The translations under genes were made by a program, and so were the position numbers. DNA of 55,525 bases from Oceanimonas aquatica (GTDB taxonomy: Bacteria > Pseudomonadota > Gammaproteobacteria > Enterobacterales > Aeromonadaceae), in assembly GCF_030732065.1 (NCBI RefSeq), contig NZ_JAVBHX010000013.1, positions 1 to 55,525 of the forward strand. Reading direction: 5' to 3'. Every line of letters starts with the position of its first letter. Within the stretch, counting starts at the first letter, position 1. The notes beneath the pieces were generated by a model, which worked only from the letters and a program-made list of their open reading frames with translations, did no database searches and was not told where the DNA came from. Shown here piece by piece: positions 34,706-45,300 of this stretch.

Positions 34706-35667
34706 CCCCGTTACGAGAGAGTCTTTTGCGCCATTTGGCCGACGGTCAGTTTCATTCCGGCGAGCAGCTGGGCGAGGCCCTGAACGTGAGTCGGGCGGCG
34801 GTCAGCAAGCATGTGCAGGCGCTGAAAGGCCTGGGGCTGGACGTATACAGCGTCAGCGGCAAGGGCTACCGGCTGGCGGTGCCGCTGCAACTGCTCGACC
34901 CGGCGCGGCTGGCTCACGCGCTGGCGCCGGCGCAGGTCGAGGTGGTGCCGGTGATCGGCTCCACCAACCAGTACTGGCTGGAGTCGGTGGAACGGCTTAA
35001 CAAGGGCGATGTGTGTCTGGCCGAGTGCCAGACCTCGGGGCGGGGCCGGCGTGGTCGCAGCTGGGTGTCGCCCTTTGGCGGCCAGTTGATCATGAGCCTG
35101 TACTGGCGGCTGGAGCAGGGCATGGCGGCGGCCATGGGGCTCAGCCTGGTGGTGGGCATTGCCGCGGTGGAGGCGCTGGAAAACGCCGGCTTTGCTGGCG
35201 TGGAGCTGAAATGGCCCAATGATCTGTACCTGAACGGTCGCAAGCTGGCGGGCATTCTGGTGGAAATGTCGGGTACCGCCGGCGGCCCCTGTCATCTGGT
35301 GATCGGCATGGGGCTGAATCTGGTGCTGCCCGAGTCCGAGCAGGAGCGTATTACCCAGCCCTGGGCAGAGCTGGCGGAGCTGGGTGAGATCAGCGATCGC
35401 AACGGCCTGGTGATCGCCCTGATAAATGGATGGCAGCAGGCACTGTTGCGCTTCGAGCAGGAAGGCATTGCCGGGTTTCGTGAGCGCTGGAACCGGCTGG
35501 ATTATTTCAATGGCAAGCCGGTGCGGGTACTGATGGGCGAGCAGGAAGTACAGGGCACCGCCCGGGGCATCGATGATCAGGGCGCCCTGTTGCTGGAGCT
35601 GGAAAGCGGCGAAGTGAAACGCTATCTGGGCGGGGAAATCTCGTTGCGCGGCAACAACAGGGAATAG
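34693..35667 (+). CDS. birA: Biotin-protein ligase / biotin operon repressor
   Basis: A 324-residue bifunctional protein. The N-terminal winged HTH (FHSGEQLGEALNVSRAAVSKH) binds the bio operator. The central ligase contains [47 protein letters not shown], and the C-terminal SH3-like domain follows. It activates biotin to biotinyl-AMP and attaches it to AccB. It overlaps murB and precedes convergent coaA, the enterobacterial order. Confidence 0.97.
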   Translation: MSELTPLRESLLRHLADGQFHSGEQLGEALNVSRAAVSKHVQALKGLGLDVYSVSGKGYRLAVPLQLLDPARLAHALAPAQVEVVPVIGSTNQYWLESVERLNKGDVCLAECQTSGRGRRGRSWVSPFGGQLIMSLYWRLEQGMAAAMGLSLVVGIAAVEALENAGFAGVELKWPNDLYLNGRKLAGILVEMSGTAGGPCHLVIGMGLNLVLPESEQERITQPWAELAELGEISDRNGLVIALINGWQQALLRFEQEGIAGFRERWNRLDYFNGKPVRVLMGEQEVQGTARGIDDQGALLLELESGEVKRYLGGEISLRGNNRE

Positions 35668-35714
35668 GGACTCGGAATGAGGGACTGGCCAATCCCCAGC
35701 CCCTCATCCGGCGG

Positions 35715-36656
35715 TTACTTCTTAAGCCAGATTTGCTCTATCTGGTGGTCCTGGCCCTTGGTCAGGATCAGCTCGGCTCGGTCCCGGGTCGGCAGTATGT
35801 TCTGCTTCAGGTTCTTGTAGTTGATTTCCTGCCAGATGCGGCTGGCGGTGGCCACCGCTTCTTCCTCGCTGAGCCGGGCATAGTGGTGAAAGTAGGACTC
35901 GGGATCCGCAAAGGCACCCGAGCGCAGCTTGAGAAAGCGTTCCACGTACCAGGTTTTCAGCAGCCGTTCTTCGGCGTCCACGTACACCGAGAAGTCCACG
36001 AAGTCCGACACGAATACCCGGTGGGGATCGTGGGGATAGTCCATGCCGCTTTGCAGCACGTTAAGCCCCTCGATAATCACGATGTCCGCCTGCTCAACGG
36101 TCACCTCCTGACCGGGCACGATGTCGTAGGTCAGGTGGGAATACACCGGCGCCCGCACATCCTGCTTGCCCGACTTGATATCCGATACAAACTGCACCAG
36201 CCGGCGCATGTCGTAAGACTGGGGAAAGCCCTTTTTCTTCATCAGGCCGCGCCGTTCCAGCTCGGCGTTCGGGTAAAGAAAGCCGTCTGTGGTGACCAGG
36301 GTCACCCGCGGGTGCTGGGGCCAGCGTTCCAGCAGGGTCTGCAGAATGCGGGCGGTGGTGCTTTTGCCCACCGCCACCGAGCCGGCGATGCTGATCACAT
36401 AGGGCACGTGATGGTGCTCGTTGCCGAGAAACTGATCCAGCACCCGGCTGCGCCGCTGCTTGGCCTTGACATAAAGGTTGAGCAGGCGGGACAGGGGCAG
36501 GTAGATGTCCCTGACTTCGGCCAGGGAGACACGGTCGTTCATGCTGCGCAGACGCATCAGTTCGTCTTCGCTCAGTGGTAGTTGCACGGACTCGCGCAGC
36601 TCTGACCAGGTTTCGCGGGAAAAGGCCAGGTAGGGAGAATGGGTGTCTGTCTTCAT
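35715..36656 (-). CDS. coaA: Pantothenate kinase (type I)
   Basis: A 313-residue P-loop kinase, first step of CoA synthesis. Walker A is [14 protein letters not shown], and [28 protein letters not shown] contains the substrate region. [15 protein letters not shown] and [16 protein letters not shown] are also typical. The ATG at 36656 is chosen; the codon before it in frame is TTG. Convergent with birA as in E. coli. Confidence 0.97.
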   Translation of the reverse strand: MKTDTHSPYLAFSRETWSELRESVQLPLSEDELMRLRSMNDRVSLAEVRDIYLPLSRLLNLYVKAKQRRSRVLDQFLGNEHHHVPYVISIAGSVAVGKSTTARILQTLLERWPQHPRVTLVTTDGFLYPNAELERRGLMKKKGFPQSYDMRRLVQFVSDIKSGKQDVRAPVYSHLTYDIVPGQEVTVEQADIVIIEGLNVLQSGMDYPHDPHRVFVSDFVDFSVYVDAEERLLKTWYVERFLKLRSGAFADPESYFHHYARLSEEEAVATASRIWQEINYKNLKQNILPTRDRAELILTKGQDHQIEQIWLKK

Positions 36657-36840
36657 CAAGGGGGTCCTGTGAGTCGCCGGTCGACCTTACACCAAAGGCG
36701 CCGTGTTCAACAAGGCAGGGGCGGTCCCGCCATTGGTCGTAACGTGAGCTGTCTCCCATCCCGGTGGTGAACGGTTTGTTTCGATGTGGTGGTTTTTTGC
36801 GCGCTTAGTTCGCCGAAGAAAAAAACTTGGCTCAAGGGTG

Positions 36841-36870
36841 TTGCATAGAACCATGGCCTTGCCATAGAAT
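36841..36870 (+). promoter_or_regulatory. Putative promoter of the tRNA-tuf operon
   Basis: TTGCAT and TAGAAT are spaced 18 bp apart, 16 bp before the first tRNA. A GC-rich discriminator (TCGTCCCGCTCG) follows, as in stringently controlled stable-RNA promoters. Confidence 0.55.
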
Positions 36871-36885
36871 TCGTCCCGCTCGTGT

Positions 36886-36961
<76 letters not shown>

Positions 36962-36971
36962 TTTAAAATTT

Positions 36972-37056
36972 GGAGGGGTTCCCGAGTGGCCAAAGGGATC
37001 AGACTGTAAATCTGACGGCTCAGCCTTCGCTGGTTCGAATCCAGCTCCCTCCACCA
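36972..37056 (+). tRNA. tyrU: tRNA-Tyr (anticodon GTA)
   Basis: Long-variable-arm tRNA of 85 nt. The acceptor GGAGGGG pairs with TCCCTCC (one G-U), the anticodon loop is CTGTAAA, and CCA is encoded. Confidence 0.97.
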
Positions 37057-37120
37057 GTTTCCAGTGTTCGTCCCCGACGGGCATTGAAAAAGCGGTTTGA
37101 GGTCGTTCAAGTAAAGACCA

Positions 37121-37197
<77 letters not shown>

Positions 37198-37200
37198 GTT

Positions 37201-37276
37201 GCTGATATAGCTCAGATGGTAGAGCGCACCCTTGGTAAGGGTGAGGTCCCCAGTTCGATTCTGGGTATCAGCACCA
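37201..37276 (+). tRNA. thrT: tRNA-Thr (anticodon GGT)
   Basis: Acceptor GCTGATA/TATCAGC, anticodon loop CTTGGTA, CCA encoded. It begins three bases after the tRNA-Gly end and lies directly before tuf. Confidence 0.97.
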
Positions 37277-37374
37277 CTTCTTTACTCAGGCACCCTCAAG
37301 CCTTTTTTGTTATATACTTCCTACTTGCGATTCGCGTGGTATAGCTCACCACCCAACCAGTTAGAGGGACGAGC

Positions 37375-38559
37375 ATGTCTAAAGAAAAATTTGAACGTAC
37401 GAAACCGCACGTTAACGTTGGTACCATCGGCCACGTTGACCACGGTAAAACGACTCTGACCGCTGCCATCACCAACGTCCTGGCCAAGCAGTTCGGTGGC
37501 GCTGCCCGCGCATTCGATCAGATCGATAACGCCCCGGAAGAAAAAGCCCGTGGTATCACCATCGCCGCTTCTCACGTTGAGTACGACACCGAAACCCGTC
37601 ACTACGCTCACGTTGACTGCCCCGGCCACGCCGACTACGTGAAGAACATGATCACCGGTGCTGCCCAGATGGACGGCGCGATCCTGGTAGTAGCTGCCAC
37701 CGACGGCCCCATGCCGCAAACCCGTGAGCACATCCTGCTGGCCCGCCAGGTAGGTGTACCTTACATCGTTGTCTTCATGAACAAGTGTGACATGGTTGAC
37801 GATGAAGAGCTGCTCGAGCTGGTAGAAATGGAAGTGCGTGAGCTGCTGTCCGAGTATGACTTCCCGGGCGACGACATTCCGGTTATCCAGGGCTCCGCTC
37901 TGAAAGGCCTGGAAGGCGATCCCCAGTGGGAGCCGAAGATCATCGAACTGGCTGCTGCCCTGGACTCCTACATCCCGGATCCCGAGCGTGCCATCGACGG
38001 TGCCTTCCTGCTGCCGATCGAAGACGTATTCTCCATCCAGGGTCGTGGTACCGTTGTTACCGGTCGTGTAGAGCGCGGTATCATCAAGGTGGGTGAAGAA
38101 GTTGAAATCGTGGGCATCAAAGACACCACCAAGACCACCTGTACCGGTGTTGAAATGTTCCGCAAGCTGCTGGACGAAGGCCGTGCTGGTGAGAACGTAG
38201 GTGTTCTGCTGCGTGGTACCAAGCGTGAAGATGTTGAGCGTGGTCAGGTTCTGGCCAAGCCGGGCTCCATCACCCCGCACACCCGCTTCGAATCCGAAGT
38301 ATACGTACTGTCCAAGGACGAAGGCGGCCGTCACACTCCGTTCTTCAAGGGCTACCGTCCGCAGTTCTACTTCCGTACTACTGACGTGACCGGTACCATC
38401 GAACTGCCGGAAGGCGTTGAAATGGTAATGCCTGGTGACAACATCAAGATGGACGTGAACCTGATTGCTCCCATCGCGATGGAAGACGGTCTGCGCTTCG
38501 CGATTCGTGAAGGTGGCCGTACCGTTGGTGCTGGCGTTGTAGCCAAAATCATCGAGTAA
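37375..38559 (+). CDS. tuf: Elongation factor Tu
   Basis: A 394-residue GTPase delivering aminoacyl-tRNA to the ribosome. The G-boxes are [25 protein letters not shown] and GSALKG. C-terminal [19 protein letters not shown] is the tRNA-binding region. GAGGGACGAGC precedes the ATG. It is cotranscribed with the upstream tRNAs and ends in a hairpin before tRNA-Trp. Codon use is highly optimised. Confidence 0.99.
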   Translation: MSKEKFERTKPHVNVGTIGHVDHGKTTLTAAITNVLAKQFGGAARAFDQIDNAPEEKARGITIAASHVEYDTETRHYAHVDCPGHADYVKNMITGAAQMDGAILVVAATDGPMPQTREHILLARQVGVPYIVVFMNKCDMVDDEELLELVEMEVRELLSEYDFPGDDIPVIQGSALKGLEGDPQWEPKIIELAAALDSYIPDPERAIDGAFLLPIEDVFSIQGRGTVVTGRVERGIIKVGEEVEIVGIKDTTKTTCTGVEMFRKLLDEGRAGENVGVLLRGTKREDVERGQVLAKPGSITPHTRFESEVYVLSKDEGGRHTPFFKGYRPQFYFRTTDVTGTIELPEGVEMVMPGDNIKMDVNLIAPIAMEDGLRFAIREGGRTVGAGVVAKIIE

Positions 38560-38578
38560 TAGCGCTTACAATCGCGTT

Positions 38579-38605
38579 ACAAAGCCCCTATAATAGGGGC
38601 TTTGT
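38579..38605 (+). terminator. Terminator after tuf
   Basis: ACAAAGCCCCTA pairs with TAGGGGCTTTGT around TAA. The following TTGTAT is only moderately T-rich, so some read-through into tRNA-Trp is possible. Confidence 0.8.
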
Positions 38606-38611
38606 TGTATT

Positions 38612-38688
38612 AGGGGCGTAGTTCCAATTGGTAGAACGGCGGTCTCCAAAACCGACGGTTGGGGGTTCGAGTCCCTCCGCCCCTGCCA
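38612..38688 (+). tRNA. trpT: tRNA-Trp (anticodon CCA)
   Basis: Acceptor AGGGGCG/CGCCCCT, anticodon loop CTCCAAA, T-arm GGGTTCGAGTCCC, CCA encoded. It lies between tuf and secE. Confidence 0.97.
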
Positions 38689-38692
38689 CTTA

Positions 38693-38714
38693 CCTCGCCG
38701 TCGGCGGGGTTTTT
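38693..38714 (+). terminator. Terminator after tRNA-Trp
   Basis: CCTCGCC pairs with GGCGGGG (one wobble pair) around GTC and is followed by TTTTT. Confidence 0.82.
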
Positions 38715-38753
38715 GCGTCTGTAACGGACTCGGAATATTTAGACAGGTAGCTT

Positions 38754-39125
38754 ATGAGTGCAAATACCGAGAGCCAGGGCGGGGCGAAAGATACCCTGCT
38801 GTGGGGGCTGGTTTTCATTATTCTGATCGCAGCCGTGGTCGCCAACTATCTCTACAGTGATCTGGCGGTCTTTATTCGCGCTGCCGGCGTGGTAGTGGCA
38901 GTGGGTATTGCCGGTCTGCTGGCATACCAGACCAAAAAGGGTCAAAGCAGCTTTGCCTTTGCCCGGGAGTCTCGTCTGGAAATGCGCAAAGTCGTCTGGC
39001 CCACTCGCCAGGAGAGCATTCAGACCACGCTTATCGTACTGGCCGTGACCGCCCTGGTTGGCCTGTTTCTGTTTTTGCTGGATGGCCTGCTGGTGTGGCT
39101 GGTCAACCTGGTTACCGGAGTATAA
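38754..39125 (+). CDS. secE: Preprotein translocase subunit SecE
   Basis: A 123-residue membrane protein with three transmembrane helices (about 20-38, 42-62, 93-118), the gammaproteobacterial three-helix form. The conserved amphipathic segment is ESRLEMRKVVWPTRQESIQTTL. It clamps SecY in the translocon. It is followed by nusG after nine bases, the conserved secE-nusG operon. Confidence 0.97.
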   Translation: MSANTESQGGAKDTLLWGLVFIILIAAVVANYLYSDLAVFIRAAGVVVAVGIAGLLAYQTKKGQSSFAFARESRLEMRKVVWPTRQESIQTTLIVLAVTALVGLFLFLLDGLLVWLVNLVTGV

Positions 39126-39134
39126 GGATTCACC

Positions 39135-39677
39135 ATGTCAGAACAAAGAATGCGTTGGTATGTGGTCCAGGCGTTTTCCGGATATGAAGGCCGCGTAGCC
39201 AAGTCGCTGCGTGAACATATCAAAATGCACGGCATGGAAGATCAGTTCGGCGAAGTGCTGGTTCCCACCGAAGAAGTGGTGGAAATGCGCGCCGGCCAGA
39301 AGCGCAAGAGCGAGCGCAAATTCTTTCCCGGCTATGTGCTGGTGCAGATGCAGATGAACGACGGCACCTGGCACCTGGTGCGCAGCATTCCGCGGGTGAT
39401 GGGCTTTATTGGCGGTACCCCCGAGCGTCCGGCGCCGATCTCCGACAAGGAAGCCGATGCCATTCTCAACCGCCTGCAGGACGCGGTGGACAAGCCGAAA
39501 CCCAAGACCCTGTTCGAGCCGGGCGAAGTGGTACGGGTGTCCGACGGTCCCTTTGCCGACTTCAATGGCGTGGTGGAAGAAGTGGATTACGAGAAGAGCC
39601 GGGTCAAGGTATCCGTACTGATCTTCGGCCGCTCCACCCCGGTAGACCTGGAGTTCGGTCAGGTGGAAAAAACCTGA
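39135..39677 (+). CDS. nusG: Transcription antitermination factor NusG
   Basis: A 180-residue factor. The NGN domain begins with [20 protein letters not shown], contains [17 protein letters not shown], and the C-terminal KOW motif includes [21 protein letters not shown]. It binds RNA polymerase and Rho or NusE. AAGGATTC precedes the ATG. Confidence 0.98.
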   Translation: MSEQRMRWYVVQAFSGYEGRVAKSLREHIKMHGMEDQFGEVLVPTEEVVEMRAGQKRKSERKFFPGYVLVQMQMNDGTWHLVRSIPRVMGFIGGTPERPAPISDKEADAILNRLQDAVDKPKPKTLFEPGEVVRVSDGPFADFNGVVEEVDYEKSRVKVSVLIFGRSTPVDLEFGQVEKT

Positions 39678-39697
39678 GCATAATTCGAGCGTAATGC

Positions 39698-39726
39698 TTG
39701 AGCGGGGCGGCAAATTGCACTACAAT
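39698..39726 (+). promoter_or_regulatory. Promoter of the rplK-rplA operon
   Basis: TTGAGC and TACAAT with exactly 17 bp spacing lie 81 bp before rplK. The -10 element lies inside the terminator-like hairpin at 39705-39735. Confidence 0.8.
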
Positions 39727-39739
39727 TTTCCGCCCTTTT
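39705..39739 (+). terminator. nusG terminator overlapping the L11 promoter
   Basis: GGGCGG pairs with CCGCCC and inner AAATTG pairs with CAATTT around a 5-base loop, followed by TTTT. It would stop secE-nusG transcripts at the point where the rplK promoter starts. Confidence 0.7.
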
Positions 39740-39806
39740 ATTGTTGGGGAGCCGTTAGAGGAGCACTGCTCCGAGGCGCTAACACCCATTTTTGAGGTAA
39801 TTATCA

Positions 39807-40235
39807 ATGGCTAAAAAAGTACAAGCGTACATCAAGCTGCAGGTTGCAGCTGGTGCAGCTAACCCGAGCCCGCCCGTAGGTCCTGCCCTGGGTCAGCACG
39901 GCGTTAACATCATGGAATTCTGTAAGGCGTTCAACGCCCGTACAGACAGCCTGGAAAAAGGCTCTCCGATCCCGGTTGTTATCACCGTATACAGCGATCG
40001 CTCCTTCACCTTTGAAACCAAGACTCCGCCCGCCGCCTTCCTGCTGAAGAAGGCTGCCGGTGTCAAGTCTGGTTCCGGTGAGCCGAACAAGAACAAGGTC
40101 GGTACCATCACCCGCGCCCAGCTGGAAGAAATCGCCGCTGTCAAGGCGCCGGACATGACCGGTGCTGACGTTGACGCCCGCGTGCGTTGCCTCGAAGGTT
40201 CTGCCCGTTCCATGGGCCTGGTAGTGGAGGGCTGA
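39807..40235 (+). CDS. rplK: 50S ribosomal protein L11
   Basis: A 142-residue protein. [20 protein letters not shown] and [17 protein letters not shown] are the N-terminal signature, and the C-terminal domain binds 23S rRNA at the GTPase centre. TGAGGTAAT precedes the ATG. It is cotranscribed with rplA, 4 bp away, and L1 regulates the pair. Confidence 0.99.
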   Translation: MAKKVQAYIKLQVAAGAANPSPPVGPALGQHGVNIMEFCKAFNARTDSLEKGSPIPVVITVYSDRSFTFETKTPPAAFLLKKAAGVKSGSGEPNKNKVGTITRAQLEEIAAVKAPDMTGADVDARVRCLEGSARSMGLVVEG

Positions 40236-40239
40236 GACA

Positions 40240-40938
40240 ATGGCTAAACTGACCAAGCGTATGCGTACCATCCGTGAGCGTGTAGATGCCACTCGCGAGT
40301 ACGAAATCAACGAAGCCATCGCCCTGCTGAAAGAACTGGCCACCGCCAAGTTCGTTGAAAGCATCGACGTTGCCGTGAACCTGGGCATCGACGCCCGTAA
40401 ATCCGACCAGAACGTGCGTGGCGCCACCGTGCTGCCTCACGGTACCGGTCGTGACGTTCGCGTTGCCGTGTTCACTCAGGGCGCCAACGCCGAAGCCGCC
40501 AAGGCGGCCGGCGCCGACCTGGTTGGCATGGACGACCTGGCCGAGCAGGTTAAAGCCGGCGAGCTGAACTTCGACGTTGTTATCGCGTCTCCCGATGCAA
40601 TGCGCGTTGTGGGCCAGCTGGGCCAGATCCTTGGTCCCCGTGGTCTGATGCCGAACCCCAAGGTTGGCACCGTGACCCCGAACGTGGCCGAAGCCGTGCA
40701 GAACGCCAAGGCTGGTCAGGTGCGCTACCGTAACGACAAGAACGGTATCATCCACACCACCATCGGCAAGGCTGACTTCGACGCTGAACAGCTGAAAGGC
40801 AACCTGGAAGCCCTGCTGGGCGCCCTGAAGCGTGCCAAGCCCGCTTCTTCCAAAGGCCAGTACATCAAGAAAGTCAGCCTGTCCACCACCATGGGTGCAG
40901 GTCTGGCCGTTGATCAAGCCGGTCTGGATGTTGCTTAA
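40240..40938 (+). CDS. rplA: 50S ribosomal protein L1
   Basis: A 232-residue protein. [20 protein letters not shown] begins it; [20 protein letters not shown] is the hallmark. It binds the L1 stalk and represses its own operon. Confidence 0.99.
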   Translation: MAKLTKRMRTIRERVDATREYEINEAIALLKELATAKFVESIDVAVNLGIDARKSDQNVRGATVLPHGTGRDVRVAVFTQGANAEAAKAAGADLVGMDDLAEQVKAGELNFDVVIASPDAMRVVGQLGQILGPRGLMPNPKVGTVTPNVAEAVQNAKAGQVRYRNDKNGIIHTTIGKADFDAEQLKGNLEALLGALKRAKPASSKGQYIKKVSLSTTMGAGLAVDQAGLDVA

Positions 40939-40945
40939 TTAAGCA

Positions 40946-40974
40946 TTTACAAGGCGCGGGGTTTTTCGTAGAAT
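40946..40974 (+). promoter_or_regulatory. Promoter of the rplJL-rpoBC operon (PL10-type)
   Basis: TTTACA and TAGAAT spaced 17 bp lie in the rplA-rplJ gap. They sit in an inverted repeat CAAGGCGC (40950-40957) and GCGCCTTG (40978-40985). Confidence 0.75.
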
Positions 40975-40985
40975 TTTGCGCCTTG

Positions 40986-41184
40986 TTATTTGGTTGGGGG
41001 CTTCGACTCCCGTCCAAGACCGCTGGAGCCGCAAGGCTTAATGTTCCAGCGTAGATGGTGCCGGGACCCAGTTAGAAAGCAGAAAAATTTTCCTTTCTTC
41101 TGGAATTCGCCACCTTGGTGCCTCTGTTACAGAGGCGTGTGTTTAATCTGGGAATTTCCCAGGTGGAATCCAGGAGTTTAGCCA
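40986..41184 (+). promoter_or_regulatory. L10 leader, autoregulatory 5'UTR
   Basis: A 200-nt untranslated region containing CCCGTCCAAGACCGC, which resembles the conserved L10 leader core, and several hairpin arms (CTGGAGC..). L10 with L12 binds this leader and represses rplJL translation. Boundaries are approximate. Confidence 0.7.
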
Positions 41185-41688
41185 ATGGCATTAAGACTCG
41201 ACGACAAAAAAGCAATTGTTGCTGAAGTCAACGAAGCTGCCAAGGGCGCCCTGTCTGCAGTTGTTGCCGATTCTCGCGGCGTAACTGTGGCTGCCATGAC
41301 CACCCTGCGCAAGCAAGCCCGTGAAAACGGTATCTACCTCAAGGTAGTCCGTAACACTCTGGCTCGCCTGGCAGTGGAAGAGACCGATTACGAATGTCTG
41401 AAAGACGTTTTCGTTGGTCCTACCCTGATCGCGTTCTCCAACGAACACCCGGGCGCTGCCGCTCGTCTGTTCAAGGACTTTGCCAAAGAGCAAAACGCGT
41501 TTGAGGTGAAAGGTCTGGCTTTCGAGGGCGAATTCATCCCTGCGGCCGACATTGACCGCCTCGCCAAGCTGCCGACTTACGACGAAGCAATTGCGAAGCT
41601 GATGGCGACCATGAAAGAAGCCTCCGCTGGCAAGCTGGTTCGTACCTTTGCTGCCCTGCGCGACAAGAAAGAAGCCGAAGCCGCCTAA
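41185..41688 (+). CDS. rplJ: 50S ribosomal protein L10
   Basis: A 167-residue stalk base protein. [20 protein letters not shown] and [19 protein letters not shown] are typical. It anchors L7/L12 dimers. AGGAGTTTAGCC precedes the ATG. It is followed by rplL after 54 bp. Confidence 0.99.
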   Translation: MALRLDDKKAIVAEVNEAAKGALSAVVADSRGVTVAAMTTLRKQARENGIYLKVVRNTLARLAVEETDYECLKDVFVGPTLIAFSNEHPGAAARLFKDFAKEQNAFEVKGLAFEGEFIPAADIDRLAKLPTYDEAIAKLMATMKEASAGKLVRTFAALRDKKEAEAA

Positions 41689-41742
41689 AGCGTGCCTGGC
41701 TGCTTGATTACCGTATACTTCAGAACATTAGGAATTTGAGTC

Positions 41743-42111
41743 ATGTCTATCACTAAAGACCAAATCATCGAAGCCGTTGCAGAAATGTCTGTAATGCAGG
41801 TTGTTGAACTGATCGAAGCCATGGAAGAGAAGTTCGGCGTTTCTGCCGCTGCTGCTGTTGCCGTAGCTGGTGACGCCGGTGCCGGCGCTGCCGAAGAGCA
41901 GACCGAGTTCGACGTAATCCTGACCGGTGCCGGTGCCAACAAGGTTGCCGTTATCAAGGCCGTTCGCGGCGCCACCGGCCTGGGCCTGAAAGAAGCCAAG
42001 GGTCTGGTTGAGTCCGCTCCTGCTGCCGTTAAAGAGCAGCTGAGCAAAGGCGAAGCCGAAGCTCTGCAGAAAGAACTCGAAGAAGCCGGTGCTTCTGTTG
42101 AGCTCAAATAA
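41743..42111 (+). CDS. rplL: 50S ribosomal protein L7/L12
   Basis: A 122-residue acidic stalk protein. N-terminal dimerisation segment [20 protein letters not shown], an Ala/Gly hinge ([17 protein letters not shown]) and C-terminal [20 protein letters not shown]. It recruits GTPase factors. Confidence 0.99.
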   Translation: MSITKDQIIEAVAEMSVMQVVELIEAMEEKFGVSAAAAVAVAGDAGAGAAEEQTEFDVILTGAGANKVAVIKAVRGATGLGLKEAKGLVESAPAAVKEQLSKGEAEALQKELEEAGASVELK

Positions 42112-42147
42112 GCTAGACTATAGCTTAGCGGCCTGAGAAATCGGGCT

Positions 42148-42180
42148 AGGGCTGGTGAATCTTTATTCACCGGCCCTTTT
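42148..42180 (+). terminator. rplL-rpoB attenuator hairpin
   Basis: AGGGCTGGTGAAT pairs with ATTCACCGGCCCT (one G-U) around CTTT, followed by TTT. In E. coli a partial terminator here lowers rpoBC relative to rplJL; the position is the same. Confidence 0.85.
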
Positions 42181-42334
42181 GCGCTGTGGGATGAGGGGAA
42201 TTTTCACGTCGTTTTAGCCTCTCGTTGTTCCAGCCACCGAGTGTTGTCGAGACATTCGGCCAACAAGAAACGATGTTATCAGAGCTGTCCCATTTGGGCA
42301 GAGTGGGTCACTTATCAGCGAGCTGAGGAACCCT

Positions 42335-45300
42335 ATGGTTTACTCTTATACAGAGAAAAAACGCATTCGTAAGGACTTCGGTAAGCGTGACCAGGTCTTG
42401 GACACGCCTTACCTGCTGTCAATCCAGCTTGACTCCTTCAAACAGTTTATTGAAGCAGATCCTCAAGGCGAGTACGGTCTGGAAGCGGCTTTCCGCAGCG
42501 TTTTCCCTATCACTAGCTATTCTGGCACTGCCGAGCTGCAGTATGTCAGCTATCGTCTGGGTGAGCCCGTATTTGACGTTCAGGAATGTCAAATCCGTGG
42601 CGTGACCTACTCGGCGCCGTTGCGCGTCAAGTTGCGTATGGTCCTGTACGACAGAGAAGCCGCCGCCGGCACTGTCAAGGACATCAAGGAGCAAGAAGTC
42701 TACATGGGCGAAATCCCGCTCATGACTGAGAACGGTACCTTTGTGATCAACGGTACCGAGCGGGTAATCGTCTCCCAGCTGCACCGCAGCCCGGGTGTGT
42801 TTTTCGATCACGATCGCGGCAAGACCCACTCTTCCGGTAAGGTTCTGTATAACGCCCGCGTGATCCCTTACCGTGGTTCCTGGCTCGATTTCGAATTCGA
42901 TCCCAAAGACAACCTGTTTGTCCGGATCGACCGTCGCCGCAAACTGCCGGCGTCCATCATTCTGCGCGCCCTTGACTTCACCACCGAAGACATTCTGTCC
43001 ACCTTCTTCGATACCACCCGTTTCGAAGTGGCAGACGGCAAGCTGATGATGGAGCTGAAGCCCGAGCGTCTGCGGGGCGAAACCGCCTCCTTTGACATTC
43101 TGGTCGACGGCGAAGTGCTGGTGGAAACCGGTCGTCGCATCACCGCACGCCACATTCGCCAGCTGGAAAAGGCCGGTGTTGAGAAGCTGGAAGTGCCGGT
43201 GGAATACGCCGTTGGCAAGGTGGCCGCCAAGGACTACATCAACGCCGACACCGGTGAAGTGATCGTGGCTGCCAACAGCGAGCTGAGCCTGGAAAGCATG
43301 GCCAACCTGTCTGTGGCCGGCATCAAGGAGTTCGAGACCCTGTTCACCAACGAACTGGATCACGGCGCCTACATGTCCGAGACCCTGCGTATCGATTCCG
43401 CCACCACTCGCCTCGAGGCGCTGGTGGAAATCTATCGCATGATGCGTCCGGGCGAGCCGCCCACCCGTGAAGCGGCCGAAACCCTGTTTGAAAACCTGTT
43501 CTTTACCGACGATCGTTACGACCTGTCTACCGTGGGTCGCATGAAGTTCAACCGTCGTCTGTTGCGCGAAGAGCTGAATGGTCCGGGTACCCTGACCAAG
43601 TCCGACGTCGTCGACGTCATGAAGCAGCTGATCGCCATCCGTAACGGCGTGGACGAAGTGGACGATATCGACCACCTGGGCAACCGTCGTATTCGCTCCG
43701 TGGGCGAAATGGCCGAAAACCAGTTCCGCGTGGGCCTGGTTCGTGTTGAGCGTGCGGTGAAGGAGCGTCTGTCTCTGGGCGATCTGGATACCCTGATGCC
43801 GCAGGATCTGATCAACGCCAAGCCGATCAGTGCCGCGGTGAAGGAATTCTTCGGTTCCAGCCAGCTGTCCCAGTTTATGGACCAGAACAACCCGCTCTCC
43901 GAGGTGACCCACAAGCGTCGTATCTCGGCCCTGGGCCCGGGTGGTCTGACCCGTGAACGTGCCGGCTTTGAGGTGCGCGACGTACACCCGACCCACTACG
44001 GTCGTCTGTGCCCCATCGAGACCCCTGAAGGACCGAACATCGGTCTGATCAACTCGCTGGCGTGCTACTCCCGCACCAACGAGTACGGTTTCCTCGAGAC
44101 CCCGTACCGCCGTGTGGTAGACGGTCAGATCACCGATGAGGTGGATTATCTGTCTGCCATCGAGGAAGGTCACTTCGTGATCGCTCAGGCCAACGCTGCC
44201 ATCGATGAAGAAGGTCGCCTGCTCGACGAGCTGGTACCGTCCCGTCACAAGGGCGAAGCCACCTACATGAACGCCGACCAGGTTCAGTACATGGACGTGA
44301 GCCCGCAGCAGATCGTCTCTGTGGCGGCCTCGCTGATCCCGTTCCTCGAGCACGATGACGCCAACCGGGCACTGATGGGCTCGAACATGCAGCGTCAGGC
44401 CGTACCGACCCTGAAGGCGGACAAGCCGCTGGTAGGTACCGGTATCGAGCGTGCCGTGGCCGTGGACTCCGGTGTAACCGCCGTAGCCAAGCGCGGTGGT
44501 GTGGTCGATTATGTCGACGCTTCCCGCATCGTGGTGAAAGTGAACGAGGAAGAGATGCTGCCGGGCGAAGCCGGTATCGACATCTACAACCTGACCAAGT
44601 ACACCCGTTCCAACCAGAACACCTGCATCAACCAGCGTCCTTGTGTGATGCCCGGTGAGCGCGTGATCAGCGGTGACGTACTGGCCGACGGCCCGTCCAC
44701 CGATCTGGGTGAACTGGCGCTGGGTCAGAACCTGCGCGTCGCCTTCATGCCCTGGAACGGCTACAACTTCGAAGACTCCATCCTGCTCAGCGAGCGGGTG
44801 GTGATGGAAGATCGCCTGACCACCATTCATGTTCAGGAACTGTCCTGTATCTCTCGTGACACCAAACTGGGTCCGGAAGAGATCACCGCCGACATTCCCA
44901 ACGTGGGTGAAGCCGCACTGTCCAAGCTGGACGAGTCCGGTATCGTCTACGTGGGCGCCGAAGTGAAGCCGGGCGATATCCTGGTGGGCAAGGTAACGCC
45001 GAAAGGTGAAACCCAGCTGACCCCCGAGGAGAAGCTGCTGCGAGCCATCTTTGGCGAGAAGGCGTCTGACGTTAAAGACTCTTCCCTGCGCGTGCCCAAC
45101 TCAGTGTACGGTACCGTGATCGACGTTCAGGTCTTTACCCGTGACGGCGTCGAGAAGGACAAGCGTGCCCAGGACATCGAGCACATGCAGCTCAAGCAGG
45201 CCAAGAAAGACCTGACCGAAGAGTTCAGCATTCTCGAAGAAGGCATCTTCGCCCGTGCCCGCTCCGTGCTTACCGCTGCCGGCATGAGTGCCGACAAGGT

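Noticed and set aside
43860..43960. Possible rifampicin-resistance substitutions in rpoB
   Set aside because: The pocket reads with the wild-type residues at the commonly mutated positions; nothing indicates resistance.
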